Shown: one piece after another, positions 35,177-44,500 of the stretch
Numbering within the stretch: the first letter of the stretch is position 1
How the letters are laid out: each line of letters begins with the position of its first letter
Assembly: GCA_028583685.1 (NCBI GenBank)
Contig: JAMXIF010000065.1
Coordinates: forward strand, 37,545,984-37,609,983
Source of the DNA: Petaurus breviceps papuanus
Taxonomy: Eukaryota > Chordata > Mammalia > Diprotodontia > Petauridae
Reading direction: 5' to 3'
DNA length: 64,000 nt
The notes under the pieces: generated by a model
Database searches by the model: none
What the model was told of the DNA's origin: nothing
What the model saw: the letters and a program-made list of their open reading frames with translations, nothing else
Program-made: the position numbers and the translations under genes

Positions 35177-35813
35177 TCAATACTTAAATTAATCAAGCTA
35201 TTCACTGAAGCTGAGTCATAAATACTTTGGTCAATAATGAGAAGACAGGATTCATTGGGAAAATATTGGGGAAGACTGAAGGCAAAAGGAAAAGGGGACA
35301 GCAGAGGATGAGGTGGATGGATAATGTCATGGAAACAACAAACACGAACTTGGACAGACTCCAAGAGACAGAGAAGGAAAGAAGGGTCTGGAGTGTTGTG
35401 GTCCATGGGGTCACCAAGAGTCAGACATTGAATCACAACAATATATACACATATCAATGATTTTATTCTTTTATTTATTGGTGACTTTCTAATGAGTTTG
35501 TTATTATAATATATAATTTACAATGATAATGTTATAATATTGGATATTATGATGTTATAACATTGGAAACATATTAATAGTTTACCATGTCTAGGTATAA
35601 GTCTTTGGGTTTTTTTCCATTTCTACAAACTTGTAGGAGTCTCTCCTGGCATTCCAGATCCCTACCACATCAGCTACCTTTCCTGTTTGACTATCAGTTC
35701 CATGAGGGCAGGCACAGTGTTTTGTATATAGCAGGCACTCAGTGTATAGTAATTGTAGCCTGACCCATTAAGGCTCTGTCTGGCCACAGTCATTAGTTAT
35801 CTAATACTCTATT

Positions 35814-36015
35814 CAAGGGTGGGGAACCTGAGGCCTCAAGGCCACACGTGGCTCTCTAGGGCCTCAAATGCAGCCTTTTGACTGAATCCAAACTTCACAA
35901 AACAAATCCCCTTCATATAAGGATTTGTTGTACAAAACTTGGACTTAGTCCAAAGGCTGCACCAAAGACCTAGAAGGCCACACATGACCTCGAGGCTGCA
36001 GGTTTCCCACCCCTG
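35814..36015. mobile_element. hAT-like MITE with terminal inverted repeats
   Basis: 202 bp. The left end 'caagggtggggaacctgagg' and the reverse complement of the right end 'caggggtgggaaacctgcag' match over about 38 bp with several mismatches. CTCTAT lies just outside both ends (35807-35812 and 36016-36021), probably a decayed 8-bp target duplication. It has no coding capacity. A diverged relative is at 47800-47975. Confidence 0.8.
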
Positions 36016-36019
36016 CTCT

Positions 36020-37575
36020 ATCCCAGCCTTTCCTCACTAAAGACTCTTGCCCTCTATCTCATCCTCTGGGATGCTTGGTGACTTCTAGAATGTCCAAGGT
36101 GACATAGCTAATTTGGTCAACTACTTCGCTGATTCAGAATGTCTCCCAACAGGAGCCCTTCTCCCCTCTCCCCCACTCCCCCTTCTCACAGCCTTACCAA
36201 TCAGTGGCTCTGATTGGTGGGATCTCAGACCAGGCAGAAGTTGATGATATTTGGAGCTCAGAAAGGGAGATATTTTTGGTAGGGTAGAGAGGCCCTCACA
36301 AGCCCGGATACAACTTATAGGTGCTGTCCCTCATCCTCAGTGGTCAGGGTCAGGGGCCAAGAACAGAAATATTTGCTTTCAGAGTGCTGACAGTGTTATT
36401 ATGAAATCATTTGTATATTATGAAGTCAAGCCTAGCCCAGAGTAAGGACTTAATAAAAGCTGTTTTTGCTGACTGGATGATTTTGCCTACCCTGGCATTC
36501 AGTGATTTGCATGCCTGAGGGAGTGGGTTAGAGGTGGCCACAGTGATCCAGCATACTGGTCCCAGAATCGCATTCCTGCCATGTTCCTTTCCTACCTCGG
36601 AAGTCATCCTGGGATCTTTTGTCTCAGAGGTGGGAGCCCTGAGCAGAGGAGGGTCGTGTGCAGGAGTGGGAGTGGAGGGGGGGGGGAGAACTGGGCTTTT
36701 AAGATGATGCTAAGTCTTCAAGGCTTGGGAGAAATTCAGAGCAGGTACAAGTTGAATTATTGACAGAGGATAGATAATTCAGCATCTGGAGGTTGCCACC
36801 TGAAGACTCCCTAGCAGGGGGAGAGAGGAAATGAAGAGAGCCAGGTAGTCCTAAGAGCCTGAGGGCAGCAGGAGAGCATCAACCAGGTTTGGAAATCTCC
36901 ACTGCCAGTGTGCCACCTGTGGCCAGGGAGAAGAAAGAGGGATAGGTGGTGGGGAGTGTAGGCCTGAAATCTGGTGGAGGCTGGCTCCTTTGTCACTGTT
37001 ATTTATAAGTTTCCATGAGCAGATTTTGTTCTAGGTTGTGAAACGTCTGGAGATGATTAGAAAGGTTGGCAATTCCACCCCTGGCTCCCTGCGCCAACTC
37101 AGGCGGGAGACTCAGGATCATGGATAGAGCAGGAAAGCACTTTCCTCTGCACCTTTCCAGACTGATTTCCCATCACTCCTTTGGTTCATACTCGGTGTTC
37201 CAGCCAAGTCTCCTTCCTCTGCACAAGCTGTCAGACCACCACTAGCATCCTTAGAATCACTTGATTTCTTCAAGGTTTAATTCACGTATTACCTCCTACT
37301 GGAAGTCTATCTTGATTCCCCTTATGCACACACACGTGCTCTCTTCCTCCCCAAATCATCTCGCATTTACATGTTGGGTCATCCAGTAGACAGCTCCTTA
37401 AGAACCATCTGTCAAATTCTGCAAACTCTTTGTATCTCAGTGTCTTGCACAAAATAACTTTTGTTGACTTTTTACAGATGAGGAAACTGAGACCCATAGA
37501 AGTCAAGAGACTGGCCCAAGGCCACACAGATGACAAGCCTTGTGCTTCAGGTGTCCGACTCCTCATGGCCTCACT
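36020..37575. other. Intergenic, apparently unique sequence
   Basis: No gene or clear repeat is seen over most of this stretch. Decayed L2-like text is at about 37180-37330 ('ttcacgtattacctcctact'), and a SINE tail is at 37470-37530. Confidence 0.5.
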
Positions 37576-37579
37576 TGGG

Positions 37580-37775
37580 AGTTTTCTCCTAAAGATTCTG
37601 GAGTAGTCTGCCATTTCCTTCTCCTGATCATTTTATGGATGAGGAGAAGGAGGCAAACAGGGTTAAGGGGCTTATCCAAGGTCACGCAGTTTGAGGCCAT
37701 ATTTGAACTCAGGTCTTCCCGATGCCAGGCCGGGTGCACTGTCCACTTCACCACCGAGGGGTGCCAGTTATGATA
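37580..37775 (-). mobile_element. Mar1-type SINE
   Basis: Reversed element: 'ctgccatttccttctcctga', 'ggatgaggagaaggaggcaa', 'ttgaactcaggtcttcccga', ending 'cttcaccaccgaggggtgcc'. Confidence 0.8.
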
Positions 37776-37899
37776 AGTAGTAAGTGGCTGTGTCAAATAA
37801 TCAGTCACATGGATGGATGGCGTTTATTATGTGCGGATACGGAGATAAAAAACCAAACCACTCCCTGCCCTCAAGGAGCTTCCATTCCAGAGACATGCG

Positions 37900-39310
37900 G
37901 TTGAGCGGTTAACAGAGACCAAAGTAACCCCGCTGGAGCTCCAGCGGCCGGTGGCCCCGCGGCCCAGGGCAATGCCACCCCCGAGGAGCCGGAGGGGGCG
38001 CTGCCCTGCCTAGCTAGGCCTGGAGCGGACCGTCGCCGTCATCCGTGGGCTTCAGAAGCCGATGGCGCTTCCTTCTGGAGCCCCGGTGCCTCCCTTCTAG
38101 GACGCTCCAACCGATCGGAGCAGGACCCGCGGGTCAGCCTGGGGGCTCCTGGAGGGCACGAGCTGTGCCCTTCTTCGTGGCTGGGCACTTAGCGCGGCAC
38201 CCGGGTACACAGCTGGCGCATCATAAAGGCTCGCGGACTGGGCCCGAGCCGACTGACTCGGCCAAGGTGTCGCGGTAACCGGCAAGGCCCGGCTGGGAGG
38301 CCGCGGCTCTGGCTCTGCGGGCCCCGCCGACAGGGGGGGCATACAGTAGGCACTACATAAATGCGCTGCCCAGCCCTGGGCTCCCCCGGCTGACCCGGCC
38401 CCGTGCCCGCTAGTCCGCGGCAGCCAAAGGGTTACTGCCCCTGGAGACAGAAACCAGGCTCCCGGAGAAAAACCAAAACACAAAAATAATTCGATGAGTA
38501 AGAATAAAATTCCCTCTTCTGAGGTTCCCGGCCCGCCCCTCCCTGCGGCCCCCACTTCCCCTTTTCCTACAAGCCCGAGCCCGGCTCCAGGCTGAGTCAG
38601 AGGCCGCCCGGCCCAAGCTCGGGGCCGCGAGCAGCGCGGTTCGAAGCAGGGGCTCCCGCACTGCGCATGCCAGCGCGAGCCCCGCCCCCGCCTCAGCCCG
38701 GCGACCTCAGCCTGGACTCTCCGCAAGACGCGTGCGCTGCAGGCGAGCCGCGGCGCCACCGTGCGGCCGCGCGGAGACCGCCAGCCGGGCAAGGGCCGTC
38801 GCTCGAGGCGCACGCGCAGACCCCCTGGGGCGGGGCGGAGGGATGGAGCGCGGAGGGGCGGGGCGGGTGAGCACGCCCCTCTGCTTGGGGCTCCGCCCCC
38901 CCGAGCCCCTCTCCCTCTCTCCCTCCGGCCGTACGGAAACCGGACGGAAGTGCGCCCTCCCACCCGGGTTCCCCCACGCGCAGGCGAGAGGCGGAAGCGT
39001 TCCCTGCCGTCAGCGCTCCCCTGCGGGGCCGGCACCCGAGTGTTTGGGGTTCCGGGCCCGGGATGAGTTTGACGTGGCCGAGCTCCGGGGAGGTGGAGCC
39101 GTGTGGCAGGGGGCGGAGGGCGGGAGGAGCCGAGGCCCGGGCTGAGGCCGGGGCCGGGCGGGGGCGGGGGCAGAGACGCCGCGTCTGGGGCTGGATGGCA
39201 GGGGCCGCCCGGAGCCGCGCTTGCTGCCACCGCCGCCACCGCCGCACGGTGAGTGGCCGGGCTGGGGGCTGGGCACGGGGCGCCCGCCGGCCCCGCGACC
39301 CCCGCCTGGA
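37900..39310 (+). promoter_or_regulatory. SLC39A13: CpG island and SLC39A13 promoter
   Basis: About 1.4 kb of GC-rich, CpG-dense sequence ending at the exon 1 donor. It contains an NRF1 site TGCGCATGC (38662-38670), GC boxes (38827-38841 and about 38856-38868), an ETS site CGGAAGTG (38945-38952) and no TATA box. This is typical of a housekeeping promoter with dispersed starts, probably between about 38900 and 39200. Long open frames on both strands here, including a 463-codon one on the minus strand, come from high GC and lack of stops. Confidence 0.8.
38990..39248 (+). other. SLC39A13: SLC39A13 non-coding exon 1 (5' end approximate)
   Basis: The right end is a consensus donor, ACG|GTGAGT, with exon ending at 39248. 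The left end is unknown. The acceptor of exon 2 is at 41474 (TTTTCAG). An ATG at 39063 and another at 39195 are in one frame, which stays open to the donor and continues into exon 2, ending in a TGA that overlaps the main ATG by two bases. Confidence 0.6.
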
Positions 39311-39331
39311 TCCCCCGCCCCCCCCCCCTCC

Positions 39332-39600
39332 GACTGACCCCCCAAGGAGCGGGGAGCTGGACCCCCTTCCCCCGCCCCCTCAGACTGACCCCCCAAGGAG
39401 CTGGTAGCTGGACCCCTGCCTCCTTCTGACTGACCCTCCAGAGAGCGGGGAGGTGGACTCCTTTCCCCTGTCCCTCTCTGACCCCCAAAGAGCGGGGAGC
39501 TGGACCCCTGCCCTGCCCCCCTCATACTGACCCCCCAGAGAGCAGGGAGCTGGATCCCTTTCCCCTGCCCTGCTCCTCCAACTGACCCCTAATTGTCAGG
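39332..39600. repeat. About 50-bp minisatellite in SLC39A13 intron 1
   Basis: Five to six units beginning 'gactgaccccccaaggagc' and containing 'ggggagctggacccc', at about 39332, 39383, 39427, 39479 and 39526. Units vary from 45 to 54 bp. Confidence 0.85.
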
Positions 39601-41474
39601 GAGCAAGCCCCGACAGGAGGACATTGGCTTGTTGGTCCACCCCCCTCCAGTATTTGTGGGAATTGGAGCTCATCTAGTCCAAACTTCATTTTCCAGAGGA
39701 GGAAACAGCCAGACATGGAAACATACTCTTGTGACCTTGGACAAGTCACTTGACCACTCTTATGCTAGACTTTTATCTCCTATGGTCTGTCCCTCCTGGC
39801 TCTGCCATTCTGTGCTCTGAGGCCCCTTCCAGCTTCAGACCTGGGATTCCTGCTTAGGACACAGGATGACAGACCTGGAAGGAGTTCAGAACCTTGATTA
39901 CTGAGTTGGGAAGGACCTAGTCCATCTGATTTCTTTTCTAGAAACCCAGGGGATTGGGTCTCAGCTACATCCCCCTCCCCTTCCCAGTTTACATGCTGGC
40001 AGGTTCAGCCCCTGGGGATGATCCAACCCCTGCAATGGCCTCCCATTTCCTCCATCCCCAATCTCTTACTCCCATATCCTTGGGGGTTCCCTGGGTCCTT
40101 GCTCTGAGATGAGGGGAAGAGAGATGGTCTGGGTTTGTTTGGGTTATAGTATAAGTTATGACATGGGATTGGGAAAGGCTTCATAGAAGGAAATCCTCCC
40201 AACGATAATTAAAAAAAGAAGTCCCGAAGGGACTTGGTGATCGTGGGTAGCCCCCTTCCCTCACTGGTGTTCTTCAGGCAAAGGCTAGACCCACCACTTG
40301 TCTGGAATGTTCTAGAAGGGATTCTTGTTCAGGGACGGGACGGGTTGGACCAGATGAGAGGTCCGTCCCGCTGTGAGATGCTAAGTTGGGGCTTTCTGTG
40401 GGTGTAAAAGCCCAGCCTCCACATGCTGTCTGCTTGGATCCAGTCTTTCCTCCCAACCCATCTGATGAGTAAAATTTCCCTTTCCCTGAGTCTCCACTTG
40501 GCCGATGATGCAAACAGAGCATCTGTGCGTCCCATCACCTCTGTGCTGGGCGGCCCTCCACGCGGCAGACGTGGGCAAAGCGGACCAGTGCTTGGTCTGA
40601 GTCCCCACTTGGGGCTCTGAGACTCCAGGGTGGGCCCTTCCTGAGCTGGCAGCATCTGAAGCCCTAACCACTGTCAGGAGGTGGAGGGAGACCAGGCACA
40701 GAGAGAGAATGTGATTGATGCTGCCACCCAGAGCCCCCAGTCTGAGCTGTTTGAGTCACTGCCTGCCATGCTGCAGGCTGACCCAGAGGTGATTCAGTGG
40801 GAAGACAGCTGACTTCGTAGTCCCAAGACCTGGGCTTGAAAGCCTGGCTCTCCCACTCGCTGCCTACGGCTTCACCCCCTGCCCCTCAGTGTCCTTATCT
40901 GTAAAAAGAGAGGGTCCCTCCCAGCTCAGATGCCATGTGAGGCTTCCCCTTCTCCCTATCCCCTTATGCCCGGGCATGGCCAGTCCTGATGGTTGAAGCC
41001 CTGCCTTCCTTTCCTTCCCTCCCCTTGGTTCTCAGGGAGGAGGAGGAGGAGGTGTTGTGCCCGTAGTCTTTTTCCTTTCTGCTAGATTCTCCTGGACCTC
41101 AGGGAATGAATCTCTGCTCAGTAGAGTCCTGTCAGGCTGGGTCCTGCCCCCTGGCAGCAGGAGGCACCCTGTTGGGCGGGTGTGCAGAGCCCAGCCAGGG
41201 CCTCACCCTTTCATTAGGAAAGCTTGGCCTCAGGGCATCAGAATTGCCTGGTGCTCAAAGAAAGGAAAGGGTCTGTGCCTAGAGTCCCCACCTTCCAGGG
41301 AGCCCTTGGGCTCCAGGGCAGTGAGCTTAGCTGGGAAAGTTGGCAGAGGAGGCAGGCCTTGAATCCACCCTCAGTCCCCCAGATTGTATTTGAACACCTT
41401 GGCATCTCCTTGGAGCAGGTGCTCTAGCCTTGGGGCTCACAGAGAGAACTCATTCCAGTCTCTTCTCTTTTCAG
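39601..41474 (+). other. SLC39A13: SLC39A13 intron 1, remainder
   Basis: Non-coding. SINE/MIR-like pieces are at 39655-39840 and 40800-40940. Bases 40000-40700 and 41040-41400 appear unique. The intron ends in a pyrimidine-rich tract and CAG at 41472-41474. Confidence 0.7.
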
Positions 41475-41512
41475 CACGTGATTCGCCTGGATGCCCCTGT
41501 GCTGGCGTTGGC

Positions 41513-44500
41513 ATGACTGGGCAAAGCCTCCTCTTTCTCACCACCCTGGCCCTGGGGCTCGTTGGGGTGGCCTGGGGGGCCCAACCGGCTCTGCTGGGCC
41601 GGGGGGCAGCAGCCACAGCTTGTCGTCTGGATGACAAGGAGAGTGAATCTTGGGAGGCCCTGCTGAGTGCGGAACGGCTGGATGCCTGGGTTTGCTCCCT
41701 CGTTGGCTCACTTATGGTGGGGCTCAGCGGGGTCTTCCCTCTGCTGGTCATCCCCCTGGAGACAGGCGCTGCCCTACGCTCTGAAGGCAGGTTCCCCAGC
41801 CCTCTTCCTTCCAGGCCCAGGCTCCTGGGGCTTAGTGGACAGTAGTCCTGCACATCAGCCCTGGCCACTCACTTCTCTGCAGAGAGGGATTAAGCGAATT
41901 CTAGAATGCTCACATCTTAGATGATCTCTGAGGCCCACAGGGTTATGTACATGATTTTCTGACAAAAATAGCCAGAATTTATGTACTGCTTATCCCGTTG
42001 GCTCCTCCTGTCATCCCCATTTTACAGATGGGAAAACTAAGGCAGACAAAAGTTAAGTGACTGTTCTTAGGATCATCCAGCCACTAAATGTCTGAAGCTG
42101 GATTATGAAATTGCCTGGGAGTTGTCTTCTGCTTGGGCCCAGTCCAGTCCCTTGGTCTTCAGCAGTTTTAGGTGCTGTGGGGAAGATAAAAGAGAAGACC
42201 TGGGTCTTGCTCTGAAGCACTTGTTTCCATCTGATTTAGAAATCTGGAATTTAGCACAATACAATAGACAAAAATTAAGCACGTATAGTATACAAGGCTC
42301 TCTATTAGGTGCCAGATTAGGGGGGTAGGAGAGACTGTCACGTGTGTGCCCCTACATATGGAAGGCTAGCATTTCAGAGGGTCTTGGCACTGCCAGTGGT
42401 GGACAGCAAGGTCTTCATGTGGGAGGTGGTGCCCAAGCAGTGCTTGGAAGGGAGCCAGGGATTCCTTATGCTCCATCACCTCTCCCAGGAGGCCTAAAGA
42501 GTCTGGCTGGCCCCGCCCTGGCCCCCCAGGCAACAGGCCCCGTCTGGAAGGCACCCAGGCCCAGGTGGTCAGGACGGTGAGGGCCTTGGAGCCCAAGCTG
42601 CTGGAGGATCAGGGCAGGAGTCAGGGAGGTCAGATATGGGTCAAAGAAGCCTTTGGGAGGGGAGGAGACGGTCTTGAGGCCGCCTCAGAGGGGAAAGCTC
42701 AGCTTCGTTCTGTTTGGGCCCAGTGGGCAGAACTAGCCACTGTGGTGGGCAGTGTACAGAAGCAGGTGTCAGCCAGATATGAGGGAAATCTCAGCACTTA
42801 AACCCCCACCCCAAGTGGGAGGCTCCCAGCAGGAGCCCCATGGCCATGTCAGCTCTGGACATTCTTTGTCCAGCTCCTGATGGGGCTCTGAGGGCCATCA
42901 CCACTCTGCGAGTGTGTGATTTGGGGGTTCCAAGGACAGTACCCAGAGGAGGTGAACATCAGAGCCAGGTTCAGGCCCCGGCCCCAGATCGGGGGTCCTG
43001 GCTATTCCCTAGAGCCTGACCCCGGCCTTCCGTCTGCCTTTCAGCTGGATCCCGCCACCTGAAGCAGCTGCTGAGCTTTGCTCTGGGAGGTCTCCTGGGG
43101 AACGTGTTTCTGCACCTGCTCCCAGAGGCTTGGGCCTACACCTGCAGCGCCGCCACGGGTAAGGCTCATTTGGAGGCAGCTCTGAAGAGATGAAAAGGTG
43201 GCCGGCCTAGCCAGACTGCTTCCCCTAGGAGTGCCTGGGGATTTAAGAGTGCACAGGGTAGGGAAGGCAAAAGTAGGGGGTCGGCAGTTCACTGGCCCAG
43301 GGAGCAGGTGCGCAGGCCTGGGGCCCTGTCCTCGAGGCAGCCTCCATCCCACAGACAGATCCAGCCATGTCATGAACCTCTTCTCTCCTCTTTGTCTGGC
43401 TCTGACATTCCCTAATTTGCAGGTGGGGGAGGGCAGAGTCTGCAGCAGCAGCAGCTCCTGGGGCTTTGGGTCATTGCTGGCTTCCTGACCTTCCTGGGGC
43501 TGGAGAAGATGTTCCTAGACAGCAGAGAGAAGGATCGCCCCAGCCAGGTGAGCCCTGTGCAGAGAGGGTAGAAGCCTGGGCCCCAGCTCAGCAGTATACC
43601 TGCCTAGTCCCCTAGATCTCTCCCTGCCCTCCTCATACCCCCTAGGTCTCTGCCCTCCTTGTACCCCCAGATCTCTGATTCATACCCCCTAGGTATCCTG
43701 CTGCTGAGGCCCTAGAAGCCCTGAACAGAGGGTCACCCCCCCCCAGTTCTCACTCTGTCCCCCAGCAGTGTTCCTGAGGAGGGCAAACAGCCCTACGAAT
43801 GCTCAGCTGACGCTGAGGGGAAGCTGGGGTCAGAGGATGTCCCTGGCCTGGTCTGGAGTCACAGACTCTAGGACAGCCAGCGCTTGGTGGGAGGAAAGGG
43901 CTTGGGGGCATCCAGCTTTTCAGGGACCAACAGAGGATGGCTGGAGTAAAGGGCACCTTTTCTCTGTCTCTGTCTCTCTCTTAGTGGGGGTGGGGGGGCG
44001 TCTAACGGCCACTTCTCCCTCACTCTCCTGGACTCAGGCCCCCATCAAAGACCCGGCTGCTGCCGTGCACAATGGAGGCCGCTGCCTGGCCCTGCCGGCT
44101 GCAGTAGCAGGCCTGAGCGTTGAGGTCCAGAAAATCAAAGTGAGTGGCCCGCTCGCGGCCCCCCTCCCTCGGCCCCAGGGTGCTCCCTGAACAGCCCCCT
44201 CAGCTCGGCTCAGCCTCCCTCTGCCTCTTTCCCACCCTCCAGATCAGTGGCTACCTCAATCTGTTGGCAAACACCATCGACAACTTCACGCATGGGCTGG
44301 CTGTGGCTGCCAGCTTCCTGGTGAGCAAGAAGGTGAGTGCCCTGGGCCTGCGGGCCCCCAGACCTCCGCAGGGAGGACCTATCCTGGAAGGGGCATACGC
44401 CAGGCTGAGCGCCCAGCCTCACAGACTCCCTTCTTTGTGCAGATCGGGCTTTTGACTACTATGGCCATTCTTCTCCACGAGATCCCTCACGAGGTGAGTG

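Larger units (their letters stand above)
34240..35455 (+). mobile_element. RTE (BovB-like) LINE 3' part with two nested SINEs
   Basis: Segments correspond to the end of an RTE ORF: LGSKISADGNC-like near 34411-34640 (split), NWTIRKAEHP near 34770-34800, MDAFD at 34810-34825, then after the second insertion LGKTEGKRKRGQQRMRWMDN (about 35267-35326) and VVVHGVTKSQ. It is broken by a SINE at 34435-34603 and a dimeric SINE at 34896-35176, each flanked by duplicated RTE sequence, so both inserted after it. Confidence 0.85.

Noticed and set aside
38951-38957. TGCGCCC, a metal-response-element core in the SLC39A13 promoter
   Set aside because: The seven-base core is expected by chance in a CpG island and lacks the extended MRE context.
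38097-39488. 463-codon open frame on the minus strand over the SLC39A13 CpG island
   Set aside because: High GC content depletes stops; the predicted protein is low-complexity (A/R/P/G), overlaps the promoter and a minisatellite, and has no domain I recognise.
41791-41792. GT dinucleotide as canonical donor for SLC39A13 exon 2
   Set aside because: Using it would shift exon 3 out of frame and lose the ZIP13 sequence that follows.
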